Positions 1 through 10,551 of a DNA stretch of 64,000 nucleotides are shown here, piece by piece; positions within the stretch are counted from its first letter, which is position 1, and each line of letters opens with the position of its first letter. The DNA is from Lentzea albida (GTDB lineage: Bacteria; Actinomycetota; Actinomycetes; Mycobacteriales; Pseudonocardiaceae), in contig NZ_FOFV01000001.1 in NCBI RefSeq assembly GCF_900111005.1, positions 558,001-622,000 of the forward strand, given 5' to 3'. A program made the translations under genes and the position numbers. Under the pieces are notes generated by a model. The model was not told the DNA's origin and ran no database searches. It saw nothing but the letters and a program-made list of their open reading frames with translations.

Positions 1-118
1 GGAGTTGTTGGAAAGCCTCAACTCCGACGGCACGACGATCGTGATGATCACGCACGACCGGGACATCGCGGCCTGGGCGCCGCGCCGCGTCGAGGTCCGC
101 GACGGGGTGATCGTATGA
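1..118 (+). CDS. ABC transporter ATP-binding protein, C-terminal fragment
   Basis: This is the 3' end of a gene that enters from the left edge; about 38 residues are visible. They include the H-loop region (TTIVMITHDRDIAAWAPRR) followed by a short tail ending EVRDGVIV, which is typical of MacB/LolD-type ATPases that pair with FtsX-like permeases. Walker A, signature and Walker B lie outside the window. The stop overlaps an ATG as ATGA at 115-118, but the permease itself starts only at 333. The pairing with that permease is inferred from family and order. Confidence 0.85.
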   Translation, partial: ELLESLNSDGTTIVMITHDRDIAAWAPRRVEVRDGVIV

Positions 119-332
119 CTCCCACGCTCCGGGCCTTGCCGTCTGACATCAGCTCCGCGGGCCTCGACGGCGAGCAGGGCCGCCGATCGCACCAACGCCG
201 TGCTGGTGCGATGCGGGAAGTCGTGCCGCGCGTCTCGCACCCTGCGGTGAGCACGGGTGCCCTTCGCCTTGTGCCGGTTGTCGCTGCCACGGCGGCGACT
301 TCCCGGACGCGGGTTCTCGTCGGGAGGGCGTT
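119..332 (+). other. Unusual 214-bp gap inside a MacB-type ABC operon
   Basis: ATPase and permease genes of this family usually abut or overlap. Here they are separated by 214 bp containing a 9-bp perfect inverted repeat (186-194 with 204-212, loop 9). A 73-codon frame (115-336) spans the gap and overlaps the ATPase stop (ATGA) and the permease start (GTGA) by four bases each. However, its third codon positions are visibly less GC-rich than in neighbouring genes and its residues match no family I recognise. It could be a small coupled gene or an inserted spacer; I favour spacer. Confidence 0.4.
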
Positions 333-1478
333 GTGATCGACCTGCTGCGACTCGGTTTCTTCGGCATGCGGACCCGCCCGATCCGCGCCGTGCTCTCCGC
401 CCTGGGCATCGCGATCGGCATCGCCGCGGTGGTCGCGGTGGTCGGCATCCCGGCCTCCAGCGCGGCGGCGTTGCAGGAGAAGATGTCCAAGCTGGGCACC
501 AACCTCCTGACCGCCGCGCCCGGCCAGGACTTCTTCGGCCAGGACGCGAAGTTGCCGGAGACGGCGGTGCCGATGGCCAAGCGGATCGGCGCGGTGTCGG
601 CGGCCAGCGCCACCGGCAAGATCTCCGCGAACGCCCGCAAGAACGACCTCGTGCCGGCCAGCGACACGCTCGGCCTGCAGGTGCAGGCGGCGGAGCAGGA
701 CCTGCTGAAGGTGCTGAACGCCGAGGTCCGCGCGGGCCGCTGGCTGTCGTCGGGCGAGAAGGCGGTGGTGCTCGGGGGCACCGCGGCCTCGCGTCTCGGC
801 ATCGACAAGCCCGGTGTGCAGCTGTGGATCGACGGGCAGTGGTTCACCGTCGTCGGCATCCTCGGCCCGCTGCCGCTCTCGCCGGAGATCGACCGCTCGG
901 TGCTGATCGGCTGGGACGCGGCCAAGGAGGCGTTCGGGTTCGAGGGCCACGCGAACACGGTCTACGTGCGCACGACGCCCGACCAGGTCGACAACGTCCG
1001 CACCCTGCTCGGCCCGACGCTGAACCCGGAGAAGTCCAACGAGGTCAAGGTTTCCCGGCCGTCCGAGGCGCTGGAGGCGCAGCAGCTGGCCGAGAGTTCC
1101 TACAACGCGCTGTTCCTGGGCCTGGGCGGAGTCGCGTTGTTGGTGGGTGGCGTCGGCGTGGCGAACACGATGGTGATCTCGGTGCTGGAACGCCGGAGGG
1201 AGATCGGTCTGCGGCGGGCGCTCGGGGCGACCCGCAGGCAGATCAGGTGGCAGTTCCTGACCGAGTCGGTGCTGCTGTCCGGCCTCGGCGGACTGGTCGG
1301 CGTGATCGTGGGGATCGCGGTCACGGCCGGATATTCGATCAGTCAGCACTGGCCGGCGGCACTGCCGTGGCCGGCCCTGCTCGGGGGAGCGGGCTCGGCG
1401 GTCCTCATCGGCGCCATCGCCGGCGTCTACCCGGCGGTGCGGGCGGCACGCCAGTCGCCCACGGAGGCACTCGCCTGA
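333..1478 (+). CDS. ABC transporter permease, MacB/FtsX family
   Basis: A 381-residue permease of the MacB-PCD plus FtsX architecture. It has one N-terminal membrane segment (about residues 20-44) behind a basic MRTRPIR stretch, a large extracytoplasmic domain (about 50-250), then three C-terminal membrane segments (about 258-282, 312-332 and 342-362). The conserved cytoplasmic coupling motif ERRREIGLRRALGATRRQI follows the second segment. The start is GTG at 333, where the mature fold begins. With the ATPase ending at 118 it should form a type VII ABC (mechanotransmission) exporter; the substrate cannot be told from sequence. The gene ends just before a strong terminator hairpin. Confidence 0.9.
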   Translation: MIDLLRLGFFGMRTRPIRAVLSALGIAIGIAAVVAVVGIPASSAAALQEKMSKLGTNLLTAAPGQDFFGQDAKLPETAVPMAKRIGAVSAASATGKISANARKNDLVPASDTLGLQVQAAEQDLLKVLNAEVRAGRWLSSGEKAVVLGGTAASRLGIDKPGVQLWIDGQWFTVVGILGPLPLSPEIDRSVLIGWDAAKEAFGFEGHANTVYVRTTPDQVDNVRTLLGPTLNPEKSNEVKVSRPSEALEAQQLAESSYNALFLGLGGVALLVGGVGVANTMVISVLERRREIGLRRALGATRRQIRWQFLTESVLLSGLGGLVGVIVGIAVTAGYSISQHWPAALPWPALLGGAGSAVLIGAIAGVYPAVRAARQSPTEALA

Positions 1479-1483
1479 AAAGC

Positions 1484-1520
1484 CCTGGGGCGCACCGGAA
1501 ACTCGGTGCGCCCCAGGTTT
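1484..1520. terminator. Bidirectional terminator between permease and serC
   Basis: A perfect 14-bp stem (1484-1497 with 1504-1517) closes a 6-base loop in the 52 bp between two convergent genes. It is followed by TTT on the plus strand and preceded by AAAA, so it can end transcription from both sides. Confidence 0.9.
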
Positions 1521-1530
1521 GCTCGCGGTG

Positions 1531-2721
<1,191 letters not shown>

Positions 2722-2771
2722 TCACAGTGTTGCAGGCCGGTGGCCGGCAGGTGACAGCCGGGTGTCCTGGG

Positions 2772-3374
2772 TCACGTCAGCATGCCGCGATCCATCGCCG
2801 TGGTGACCGCTGCCGTCCGGTCCGACACGCCCAGCTTGTTGAACACCCGCAACAGGTGCGTCTTCACCGTCGCCTCCGAGATGAACAGCGCCCGGCCGAT
2901 CTCGGCGTTCGACAGGCCCTTCGCCACCAACCTCAGCACCTCGGACTCGCGCGCCGACAGAGGCGGCGTCCTGACCTGCCCGACCACCTTGGCCACCATC
3001 GACGGCGCCAGCACCGTCTCCCCGCGCGCCGCCGCCCGGATGGCCGCGATCAGGTCCTCGGTGGTCGAGTCCTTCAACAGGTACCCGGAAGCCCCGGCCT
3101 CCACCGCGCGAAGAATGTCCGAATCGGTCTCGTAAGTGGTCAACACCAGCACCCGAGGCCCGGTCCCCACGATCCGAGCGGTGGCGGCCACCCCGTCCAT
3201 CTCGGGCATCCGCAGGTCCATCAGCACGACGTCCGGCTTCAACGCGGCGGCCTGAGCGATCGCCTCGGCGCCCGAGCCTGCGTCCCCGACCACCTCCAGG
3301 TCGTCCCCCACGAGCATCCCGCGCAGCCCCTGGCGCACCACGGGGTGGTCGTCCACGAGCAAGATCCTGATCAC
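2772..3374 (-). CDS. NarL/LuxR-family response regulator
   Basis: A 200-residue two-component regulator. The receiver domain (1-120) has the acidic pair D8/D9, phosphoacceptor D53 in LMDLRMPEMDG and K101 in GYLLKDS. The C-terminal LuxR helix-turn-helix (about 135-195) contains LSARESEVLRLVAKGLSNAEIG and ATVKTHLLRVFNKL. The GTG start at 3374 overlaps the kinase stop as GTGA, so the pair is translationally coupled. It most likely controls the ABC-2 exporter genes upstream in the same operon, as in the YvfTU/DesKR-type layout. Confidence 0.93.
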   Translation of the reverse strand: MIRILLVDDHPVVRQGLRGMLVGDDLEVVGDAGSGAEAIAQAAALKPDVVLMDLRMPEMDGVAATARIVGTGPRVLVLTTYETDSDILRAVEAGASGYLLKDSTTEDLIAAIRAAARGETVLAPSMVAKVVGQVRTPPLSARESEVLRLVAKGLSNAEIGRALFISEATVKTHLLRVFNKLGVSDRTAAVTTAMDRGMLT

Positions 3375-4426
3375 AGCGGTACCTCCACCAGCACTGACGC
3401 CCCCTCGTCCGAAGACAGCGACAGCGTGCCACCGACCTGTTCGAGCCGTGCACGCATGCCCCGCAGGCCGAAGCCCTCCGGGGCGTCGCCGAAGCCGCGG
3501 CCGTCGTCGCGCACCTCCAGCGAGACGCCGTCCTCGTCGAACCTCATCACCACGTCGACGCGGGACGCTCCCGAGTGCCGCGCGACGTTGGTCAGCGCCT
3601 CCTGCGCGGTGCGCAGCAGCACCACCTCGGCCGAGGTCGCCAGCGGGCGGGCGTCGCCGATCACGCGGAAGGCGGACGGCAGTGAGACGCCGGAGACCAG
3701 GCGGCGCAACGCGTCCTCCAGCGAGGAACCGTCCAAAGGCGACGGTGCGTTGGACGCGACCAGCGCGCGGGCCTCTCGGAGGTTCTCGCGTGCGGTCTGC
3801 AAAGCGAGTTCCACGTTCGGTTGGGCGCCCTGCAACAAGGTGATGATCGAGGTGAAGCCCTGGGCCAGGGTGTCGTGGATCTCGGCGGACCAACGGGCGC
3901 GTTCGGCTTCGAGGGTCAGCGCCTCGATGCGTTGCAGGAGTTCGCCGCGTTGTTCGTTCTGCTGCGCGATCCGGCTCACCGCCCAGCCGAACGCCTGGGA
4001 GAAGCCGACGATCAGCAGCGCGCCGGGCCAGGGGAGCGCGGGGTCGGCGCCCGCCAGCCAGGTCAGCAGCTGCGGCGTGAAGACGAAGACCACCATCGGG
4101 AAGAACGCCCACGTCACCGGCATCATCATGTAGATCTGCGGAACGAGGCCGAACAGCGCGAACGTGGCGTTGCCGGTCAGCCAGACCGCCGGGGCCCAGA
4201 GGGCGAGCGAACCGGCGGCGTAGACGAGGCCCCGCCAGTCCTCGACGCCCTTCCTCATCAGCCGCAGTCCGAACGCGACGAACCACGCGGAGTTCAGGAC
4301 GAGCAACCCCGCCGCCGTCAGCCGGTCGGCGAGGGGGTTGGCGTCCAGCAGGACGAGGGTGATGGTGGTGACCTGGGTCAGTGCGAACAGCACGTACCAG
4401 GTCGTCAGCGGCTGGTGTTGCTCCAC
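3371..4426 (-). CDS. Sensor histidine kinase, NarL-type (HisKA_3)
   Basis: About 351 residues. The N-terminal half holds five or so hydrophobic segments (residues about 10-150) with almost no extracytoplasmic domain, so it probably senses within the membrane. The dimerisation/phosphoacceptor motif EIHDTLAQGF (H184) is followed by an HATPase domain with DDGRGFGDAPEGFGLRGM. I chose the GTG at 4426, inside the 3' end of the permease gene (22-bp overlap), because residues further upstream are the out-of-frame shadow of that permease. It forms an operon with the ABC-2 transporter and the response regulator. Confidence 0.88.
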   Translation of the reverse strand: MEQHQPLTTWYVLFALTQVTTITLVLLDANPLADRLTAAGLLVLNSAWFVAFGLRLMRKGVEDWRGLVYAAGSLALWAPAVWLTGNATFALFGLVPQIYMMMPVTWAFFPMVVFVFTPQLLTWLAGADPALPWPGALLIVGFSQAFGWAVSRIAQQNEQRGELLQRIEALTLEAERARWSAEIHDTLAQGFTSIITLLQGAQPNVELALQTARENLREARALVASNAPSPLDGSSLEDALRRLVSGVSLPSAFRVIGDARPLATSAEVVLLRTAQEALTNVARHSGASRVDVVMRFDEDGVSLEVRDDGRGFGDAPEGFGLRGMRARLEQVGGTLSLSSDEGASVLVEVPL

Positions 4427-5220
4427 TTGAACGTCCTGCTGACGAGGACCAGGCCCACGATCGTCCACGCCCCGAGCACCAGCGCGACCTTGCCGAGCTC
4501 CCATGATCCCGCCGCCTCCATGACCGCGTAGCCGTCGTCCAGTGCGAACACCGAGCGGAAACCCTGACACACCCACTTCAGCGGGAAGAGCGAGCCCGCC
4601 GTGCGCAGCGACTCGGGCAGGGCCGACTGCATGATGAACACGCCGCTGAGGAACTGCAGCACGACGTACGGCAGGTTCAGCACGCCCGCCGCGCTGCGGG
4701 TGGACTTCGCGATCGAGCTCAGCGCCACACCGATCAGCGAGCACGCGACGACGCCGAGGGAGAAGACCCAGGCGAACGTCAGCCACTTCTCCGCGCTCGA
4801 AGGCAGTTCCAGGTCGAACCGCAGCAGCCCGACCACGACCAGCAGCACGGCCTCGAAGAGGCTCGACACGAAGACCAGGACGATCTTGCCGATGAAGTAG
4901 GACGTGAACGGCATCGGCGTGCCGCGCAGGCGCTTGAGCGTGCCGTCCTCGCGGTCGGCCACGACGCTCATGCCGAGCCCGACGAACGACGTCGAGATGA
5001 TGCCGGCGCCGATCATGCTGGCCGCGAACATCTGCGCGGCGGCGGGTTCCTTCACGTACACGGTGCCGAGCAGCAGCATCAGCAGTGCGGGCAGCGAGAC
5101 GGTGAAGAGGAGGTTCTCCTTCTGCCGGAAGAACTCCCGCAGCTCGGTCCCACCCCTCGCGAGACCGAGCGACAGCAGCGAGGGCAGGGCGGCCGCCTTG
5201 GACGCGACAGCGGTAATCAA
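4405..5220 (-). CDS. ABC-2 type transporter permease
   Basis: A 271-residue permease with six predicted membrane segments. Basic SLGLARGGTELREFFRQKENLLF precedes the first segment, and the charged loop GMSVVADREDGTLKRLRGTP is the hallmark of the ABC2_membrane family (DrrB/YvfS-like). The start is TTG at 5220, which overlaps the ATPase stop as TTGA. Together with the ATPase just upstream it forms a drug- or peptide-type exporter, and the sensor kinase and regulator follow in the same operon. The substrate is unknown; co-transcription with the kinase suggests induction by the exported compound or by envelope stress. Confidence 0.92.
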   Translation of the reverse strand: MITAVASKAAALPSLLSLGLARGGTELREFFRQKENLLFTVSLPALLMLLLGTVYVKEPAAAQMFAASMIGAGIISTSFVGLGMSVVADREDGTLKRLRGTPMPFTSYFIGKIVLVFVSSLFEAVLLVVVGLLRFDLELPSSAEKWLTFAWVFSLGVVACSLIGVALSSIAKSTRSAAGVLNLPYVVLQFLSGVFIMQSALPESLRTAGSLFPLKWVCQGFRSVFALDDGYAVMEAAGSWELGKVALVLGAWTIVGLVLVSRTFKWSNTSR

Positions 5221-6041
5221 TTGATCAGCTCCAGGTAGACGTCTTCCAGCGACGGGCGGGTGACGGTGAGCTCGGCCAGCTCGCCGTGGCGGGACAGGTC
5301 GGCGATCACTTTGGTGGGCTCGGAGGTCCTGATCTCCTGGTGGCCGCGGTCGGATAACCAGCGGACGGTGGCGTCGGCGTGTGCGCGACCCCCGAGCGTC
5401 CGCGGCGTCCCCTCGGCGACGATCCGGCCGCCCGCGAGCACGGCGACGCGGTCGGCGAGCGCCTCGGCCTCGTCCAGGTAGTGCGTGGTCAGCAGGATCG
5501 TGGTGCCCTCGGAGGCGAGCAGCCTGATCAGGCCCCAGAACTGGCGCCGCGCCTCGGGGTCGAACCCGGTGGTCGGCTCGTCCAGGAACACGAGCTCCGG
5601 GCGTCCGATGATGCCGAGCGCCACGTCGAGCCTGCGCCGCTGGCCGCCGGACAGCGTGCCGGCGCGGGACTTCGCCTTCTCGGTGAGCCCGACGAGGTCG
5701 ATGACCTCGTCCGGGTCACGCGGGTCGCCGTAGTACCTGGCGTAGTGGCGGACGGCCTCGCGCACCGACAACGTCGCCGCGTCCGTCGCGCTCTGCAGGA
5801 CGATGCCGAGCTTCGAACGCCACTCGCGGCCGCCCCTGGCCGGGTCGACGCCCAGCACGCTGACCTCACCGGCGTCGCGGTCGCGGTGCCCCTCCAGGAT
5901 CTCGACGCTCGTGGTCTTGCCGGCGCCGTTCGGTCCGAGGACCGCGAAGACCTCACCGCGGGCGACGTCGAGGTCCACCCCTGCCACCGCCTGGTGGCCC
6001 TTGTAGGCCTTCACCAGGCCCCTCACTCGGATCGCGTTCAT
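5217..6041 (-). CDS. ABC transporter ATP-binding protein (DrrA/YvfR-like)
   Basis: 274 residues with a complete nucleotide-binding domain: Walker A GPNGAGKT, Q-loop VLQSATDAATLS, signature LSGGQRRRLDVA, Walker B LVFLDEPTTGFD and H-loop TTHYLDEA. The C-terminal tail ending LTVTRPSLEDVYLELI is typical of DrrA-like ATPases. The ATG at 6041 gives the usual MNAIRVRGLVKAYKG start; longer frames upstream run into the divergent urease region. It is the first gene of the ATPase-permease-kinase-regulator operon and is divergent from the urease operon across 144 bp. Confidence 0.94.
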   Translation of the reverse strand: MNAIRVRGLVKAYKGHQAVAGVDLDVARGEVFAVLGPNGAGKTTSVEILEGHRDRDAGEVSVLGVDPARGGREWRSKLGIVLQSATDAATLSVREAVRHYARYYGDPRDPDEVIDLVGLTEKAKSRAGTLSGGQRRRLDVALGIIGRPELVFLDEPTTGFDPEARRQFWGLIRLLASEGTTILLTTHYLDEAEALADRVAVLAGGRIVAEGTPRTLGGRAHADATVRWLSDRGHQEIRTSEPTKVIADLSRHGELAELTVTRPSLEDVYLELIN

Positions 6042-6173
6042 GTCGTGAATCCTGCGTTTTCGAGGGGGTCGCGCGGGACGACCGTGCCGCTGACCCCGGT
6101 TGTCAACCGGTCGGTGGACACGCGGTCGTGTTTCGGCCGTGTTTCCACTCCGGGAAAGCGCGCTCGCGCGTGT

Positions 6174-6188
6174 TAGAACGGCGGGGTG
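6174..6188 (+). promoter_or_regulatory. Probable leaderless promoter (-10) of the urease operon
   Basis: TAGAAC at 6174-6179 is followed, six bases later, by the GTG start at 6186. This is the spacing expected if transcription starts at or next to the first codon base. No Shine-Dalgarno sequence is evident. The same layout recurs at several other genes in the window. Confidence 0.45.
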
Positions 6189-6785
6189 CATCTGACGCCG
6201 CATGAACGCGACAAGCTCCTCGTGCACGTCGCCGCCGACGTGGCGCGGCGGAGGCTCGAACGCGGGGTGCTGCTCAACTACCCCGAGGCCGTCGCGTTGA
6301 TCACCGACCACGTGCTGGAGGGCGCGCGGGACGGCCGCACGGTCAGCGAGCTCATGGAGAGCGGCCGCACGGTGCTCGCGCCGGAGCAGGTCATGCGGGG
6401 CGTCCCGGAGATGATCGACTCGGTGCAGGCGGAGGCGACGTTCCCCGACGGCACCAAGCTCGTCACCGTGCACCACCCGATCGCGCCGTCCGCCGGTCCG
6501 GCGCCGGGGGAGGTCGTCGTCGGGTCCGAACCCGTCGAGCTCAACCCCGGACGGCCGCGCGTGACGATGGTCGTCGTGAACACCGCCGACCGGCCCGTCC
6601 AGGTCGGGTCGCACTTCCACTTCGCCTCGGTCAACACGGGGCTCGAGTTCGACCGCGAGGCCGCGTTCGGCTACCGGCTGGACATCCCGGCCGGTACGGC
6701 CGTGCGGTTCGAGCCCGGCGTCGAGCGCGAGGTCACGCTGGTTCCGCTGGCAGGCTTGAGGATCGTCCGGGGGTTGCAGCGATGA
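6186..6785 (+). CDS. ureAB: Urease gamma-beta subunit fusion (UreA-UreB)
   Basis: 199 residues comprising an N-terminal UreA/gamma domain (1-100: [38 protein letters not shown]) fused in frame to a UreB/beta domain (about 105-199: [37 protein letters not shown]). Most bacteria encode these separately; fusions are known in some actinobacteria and in Helicobacter. The subunits surround UreC in the nickel enzyme that hydrolyses urea to ammonia and carbamate. The GTG start at 6186 fits the family N-terminus. The stop overlaps the ureC start as ATGA. The beta part is slightly shorter than a free-standing UreB. Confidence 0.95.
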   Translation: MHLTPHERDKLLVHVAADVARRRLERGVLLNYPEAVALITDHVLEGARDGRTVSELMESGRTVLAPEQVMRGVPEMIDSVQAEATFPDGTKLVTVHHPIAPSAGPAPGEVVVGSEPVELNPGRPRVTMVVVNTADRPVQVGSHFHFASVNTGLEFDREAAFGYRLDIPAGTAVRFEPGVEREVTLVPLAGLRIVRGLQR

Positions 6786-8464
6786 TCGACCGCGAGCGTT
6801 ACGCCGAACTGCTCGGGCCGACGGTCGGCGACCGCATCAGGCTCGCCGACACCGACCTGTTCATCGAGGTCACCGAGGACCTGAGCCGCGGTGCGGGCTC
6901 CGGTGACGAGGTGATCTTCGGCGGCGGCAAGGTCGTCCGCGAGTCGATGGGCCAGGGCGTCGCGACCCGTGCCGAGGGCGCTCCCGACCTGGTCATCACC
7001 GGTGCGGTCGTCCTCGACCACTGGGGTGTCGTCAAGGCCGACGTCGGTGTGCGGGACGGGCGGATCGTCGCGATCGGCAAGGCCGGCAACCCCGACACGA
7101 TGGACGGCGTGCACCCCGCGCTGGTGATCGGCCCGTCGACGGAGATCCTGTCCGGCAACGGGAAGATCCTGACCGCGGGCGGCATCGACTGCCACGTGCA
7201 CTTCATCTGCCCGCAGATCGTGGACGAGGCGCTGGCGTCTGGGCTCACGACGCTGGTCGGTGGCGGCACCGGTCCGGCGGAGGGCACGAAGGCCACCACG
7301 GTCACGCCGGGGGCCTGGTACCTCGACCGCATGCTGACGTCGATGGACCACATGCCGGTCAACGTCCTGTTGCTGGGCAAGGGGAACACGGTCTCCGAAG
7401 AAGGCCTGCGCGAGCAGCTCGCCGGTGGCGCCGGCGGGTTCAAGCTGCACGAGGACTGGGGCACGACGCCCGCCGCGATCGACGCGTGCCTGCGGATCGC
7501 GGACGAGTCCGGGGTGCAGGTCGCGATCCACACGGACACGTTGAACGAGGCAGGCTTCCTGGAGTCCACTGTGGACGCCATCGCGGGCCGGTCGATCAAC
7601 GCGTACCACTCCGAGGGCGCGGGCGGCGGGCACGCGCCGGACATCATCCGCGTGGTCTCGCTGCCGAACGTGCTGCCGTCGTCGACCAACCCGACGCGCC
7701 CGCACACCGTCAACACCCTCGAAGAGCACCTCGACATGCTGATGGTGTGCCACCACCTCAACCCGTCGGTGCCGGAGGACCTGGCGTTCGCGGAGTCGCG
7801 GATCCGGCCGACCACGATCGCCGCCGAGGACCTGCTGCACGACCTCGGCGCGATCTCGATGATCTCGTCGGACTCGCAGGCGATGGGCCGCGTCGGCGAG
7901 GTGATCATCCGGACCTGGCAGACCGCGCACGTGATGTCGTCGCGCCGGTCGATGGACCCGAACCTGCGGGCGCGGCGGTACGTCGCCAAGTACACGATCA
8001 ACCCCGCCGTGGCGCACGGCATCGCGGACGAGGTCGGGTCGGTCGAGGTCGGCAAGCTCGCCGACCTCGTGCTGTGGGAGCCCAAGTTCTTCGGCGTGCG
8101 GCCGTCGGTGGTGCTGAAGGGCGGGTTCATCGCGTGGGGCGCGATGGGCGACGCGAACGCCTCGATCCCGACGCCGCAACCGGTGTGGGCGCGGCCGATG
8201 TTCGGTGCGACGGCCGGTGCCGCGTCGTCGGTGTTCTTCGTGGCGCCCGAGGCCGTGGAGGCCGGGATCGCCGACCGGTACGCGCGGCGGGTGCTGCCCG
8301 TGTCCTCCACGCGGTCGGTGACCAAGGCCGACATGGTGCTGAACGACGCGATGCCGGACGTGCGGGTCGACCCGGACAGCTTCGCCGTGCACGTCGACGG
8401 CGACCTGGTCGAGCCGTCACCGGTCGCGGAACTGCCGATGGCACAACGGTACTTCCTGTTCTGA
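6782..8464 (+). CDS. ureC: Urease alpha subunit (UreC)
   Basis: The 560-residue catalytic subunit of urease (EC 3.5.1.5), close to the usual 567-570. All nickel-site elements are visible: H138/H140 in DCHVHF, the carbamylated lysine K221 in [11 protein letters not shown]250 in HTDTLNE, H276 in [14 protein letters not shown], flap residues C323/H324 in MVCHHLNP, and D364 in [12 protein letters not shown]. It is coupled to ureAB (ATGA) and to ureF (TGATG). In actinobacteria urease supports urea nitrogen use and pH homeostasis. No NtcA/GlnR box could be assigned with confidence upstream. Confidence 0.97.
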   Translation: MIDRERYAELLGPTVGDRIRLADTDLFIEVTEDLSRGAGSGDEVIFGGGKVVRESMGQGVATRAEGAPDLVITGAVVLDHWGVVKADVGVRDGRIVAIGKAGNPDTMDGVHPALVIGPSTEILSGNGKILTAGGIDCHVHFICPQIVDEALASGLTTLVGGGTGPAEGTKATTVTPGAWYLDRMLTSMDHMPVNVLLLGKGNTVSEEGLREQLAGGAGGFKLHEDWGTTPAAIDACLRIADESGVQVAIHTDTLNEAGFLESTVDAIAGRSINAYHSEGAGGGHAPDIIRVVSLPNVLPSSTNPTRPHTVNTLEEHLDMLMVCHHLNPSVPEDLAFAESRIRPTTIAAEDLLHDLGAISMISSDSQAMGRVGEVIIRTWQTAHVMSSRRSMDPNLRARRYVAKYTINPAVAHGIADEVGSVEVGKLADLVLWEPKFFGVRPSVVLKGGFIAWGAMGDANASIPTPQPVWARPMFGATAGAASSVFFVAPEAVEAGIADRYARRVLPVSSTRSVTKADMVLNDAMPDVRVDPDSFAVHVDGDLVEPSPVAELPMAQRYFLF

Positions 8465-9072
8465 TGCTGACCGCGCTGATCCTCGCCGACTCCCGCTTCC
8501 CGGGCGGCGGCCACGTGCACTCCGGCGGGCTGGAGGAGGCCGCCGCGCGCGGGCTCGTGTCCGACGAGCCCTCGCTGCGGTCGTTCCTGCACGGCCGGTT
8601 GGTCGGCGCGGGGTTGCTGGCGGCGGGGTTCGCGGCCGCGGCTGCGCGCGGTGAGGACCTCGACGTCTTGGACGCGGAGCTGGACGCCCGCACGCCTTCC
8701 CCTGCCCAGCGCGAGGCTTCACGGGCCCAGGGGAGGGGCATGCTGCGGGCGGCCCGCCGGGCCTGGCCGTCCGAACGGCTGGCGGCGCTGCCCAGGGACC
8801 CGCACCAGCCGCTGGTGATCGGCGTGCTGGTCGATGACCCCTTCGAGGCCGCCCTGACCTGCGCCTACCTCGCGGTGAGCGGACCCGCGTCGGCGGCGGT
8901 GCGGTTGCTGGGGCTGGATCCGTTCGGGGTCAACGCGATCGTGGCAGGCCTGCCGGTGCAAGACGTTGCTTCGCGGGCGTGCAAGGAACTGCCCGCGCTC
9001 GGTTCGCCGGCCCTGGACCTGCTGGCCGAAGCACATCTACGACGTGAAGGGGTGCGTCTCTTTGGGAGCTAA
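8464..9072 (+). CDS. ureF: Urease accessory protein UreF
   Basis: 202 residues. UreF forms the UreD-UreF-UreG activation complex on apo-urease and gates GTP hydrolysis by UreG during nickel insertion. Family signs are [18 protein letters not shown] at the N-terminus (usually DSxxPxGxxxxSxGLE), an all-helical body and a conserved C-terminal region rich in [18 protein letters not shown]. The start overlaps the ureC stop by one base (TGATG). Length matches actinobacterial UreF. Confidence 0.93.
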   Translation: MLTALILADSRFPGGGHVHSGGLEEAAARGLVSDEPSLRSFLHGRLVGAGLLAAGFAAAAARGEDLDVLDAELDARTPSPAQREASRAQGRGMLRAARRAWPSERLAALPRDPHQPLVIGVLVDDPFEAALTCAYLAVSGPASAAVRLLGLDPFGVNAIVAGLPVQDVASRACKELPALGSPALDLLAEAHLRREGVRLFGS

Positions 9073-9697
9073 CCACGGGCCCGACCCGCATGATCACCAC
9101 CACGGCGCCGCGCCGCGCATCGGCATCGGCGGTCCGGTCGGCAGCGGCAAGACCGCGCTGACCGCGGCGCTGTGCCGGGCGCTGGGGTCGCAGCTGTCGC
9201 TGGCGGTCGTCACCAACGACATCTACACGACCGAGGACGCCGACTTCCTGCGGCGGGCGGGCGTGCTCGACCCGTCGCGGATCGAGGCCGTGCAGACGGG
9301 GTGCTGCCCGCACACCGCGATCCGCGACGACATCACGGCGAACCTGGACGCGGTGGAGCGGCTGGAGCACCGGTTCGACGGACTGGACCTGGTGATCATC
9401 GAGAGCGGCGGCGACAACCTGACGGCGGTGTTCTCGCGCGGGCTGGTCGACCGGCAGATCTTCGTGGTCGACGTCGCCGGCGGCGACAAGGTGCCCCGCA
9501 AGGGCGGGCCCGGCGTGACGACGGCGGACCTCCTGGTCATCAACAAGATCGACCTGGCGCCGTTCGTCGGCGCTGACATGGACGTGATGATCTCCGACGC
9601 GCACCGGATGCGCGGGGAGCTGCCCGTCATCGCGCAGTCGCTGGTGGAGACCCCGGAGGCGCCCGAGGTGGCGAAGTGGGTGCTGGCCCAGCTGTGA
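9062..9697 (+). CDS. ureG: Urease accessory GTPase UreG
   Basis: 211 residues of the SIMIBI metallochaperone GTPase that delivers nickel to urease. It has an N-terminal His-rich tail (HDHHHG), P-loop GPVGSGKT, the CPH nickel-binding motif in [12 protein letters not shown], the [12 protein letters not shown] motif, and NKID for guanine recognition. I chose the TTG at 9062, overlapping the end of ureF, because GAAGGGG at 9046-9052 is well spaced for it; a GTG at 9044 is the alternative. There is no ureE in the operon, so the His-rich tail may supply the missing nickel storage. Confidence 0.94.
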   Translation: MGANHGPDPHDHHHGAAPRIGIGGPVGSGKTALTAALCRALGSQLSLAVVTNDIYTTEDADFLRRAGVLDPSRIEAVQTGCCPHTAIRDDITANLDAVERLEHRFDGLDLVIIESGGDNLTAVFSRGLVDRQIFVVDVAGGDKVPRKGGPGVTTADLLVINKIDLAPFVGADMDVMISDAHRMRGELPVIAQSLVETPEAPEVAKWVLAQL

Positions 9698-10395
9698 AGG
9701 CCTCGGCTCGGCTGGTGGTGTCGCCGGACCCGCACGGCAACAGCGTCGTGCGGGTCCTGCGGTCGATGACACCGTTGACATTGGTGCCGGCCCGCCGGGT
9801 GGGGCCGGTTGCGTTGGTGCACCTGGTTTCCTCGGTGACGGCACCTCTCGGTGGCGATTCGTTGTCGTTGACCGTCGAAGTCGAACGCGGAGCTTCCCTG
9901 GAACTGCGAGGTGTTGCGGCGACCCTGCTGCTGCCCGGTTCGTCCGGTGCGGAGTCTTCGTCCCTCGTGCGTTTTCACGTTCAGGGAAACCTTTGTTACA
10001 AGCCCGAACCGACCGTCGTGACCGGCCGGGCGAACCACACCGCAGTCGTGGAGGCCGAATTGGACGGTCACGCACAGTTGCGGACGCGCGAGGTCCTCGT
10101 GCTGGGCCGAGCCGGCGAGGCGAGCGGCGCGCTGTCGTCCACCGTGCGCGCAACCCGTTGCGGCAAGCCGTTGTTGCACCAGCAACTCGTCGTCGGCTCG
10201 CCGTCGATAGACGGATCGCCTGCCGGCTTGGCGGGCAAACGGGTCGTCGGAACGGAACTGGTCCTGGACTCGGTGGCGCGCGAATCGGACGGCGGTGAGT
10301 GGTGGAGCGTCGTTCCTTTGGCAGCAGGCGGAACCCTCGCCACCGCACTGGGTGAAGACGTGGTCACCGTCACACGTGTGCTCGATGCCATCTGA
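9694..10395 (+). CDS. ureD: Urease accessory protein UreD
   Basis: 233 residues of the UreD/UreH scaffold that binds UreABC and recruits UreF-UreG. Recognisable segments are [41 protein letters not shown] and the [23 protein letters not shown] segment. The GTG at 9694 overlaps the ureG stop as GTGA, and residues upstream of it would be ureG shadow. It is shorter than enterobacterial UreD (about 270), as is common in actinobacteria. It is the last gene of the operon; no clear terminator follows before the pdxH promoter region. Confidence 0.9.
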   Translation: MKASARLVVSPDPHGNSVVRVLRSMTPLTLVPARRVGPVALVHLVSSVTAPLGGDSLSLTVEVERGASLELRGVAATLLLPGSSGAESSSLVRFHVQGNLCYKPEPTVVTGRANHTAVVEAELDGHAQLRTREVLVLGRAGEASGALSSTVRATRCGKPLLHQQLVVGSPSIDGSPAGLAGKRVVGTELVLDSVARESDGGEWWSVVPLAAGGTLATALGEDVVTVTRVLDAI

Positions 10396-10551
10396 CTCGA
10401 TCACGGACTCGATCCAGAACTGTTCTTTGCACGGACAGTCACCGTTCAGGTGGTGGTCATCACCGCGCAGGCGGTTTCGGGATCCGTTGTCCGTGCGTAT
10501 GGTCGCGGGTCCAGGGACCACGAGTTCTGCCCGCCGCTTGGAGGTTCGCCG

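Noticed and set aside
5217..6620. Longer N-terminus for the ABC ATPase starting at 6620
   Set aside because: Residues before 6041 are the reverse reading of ureAB; the ATPase fold begins at the ATG at 6041.
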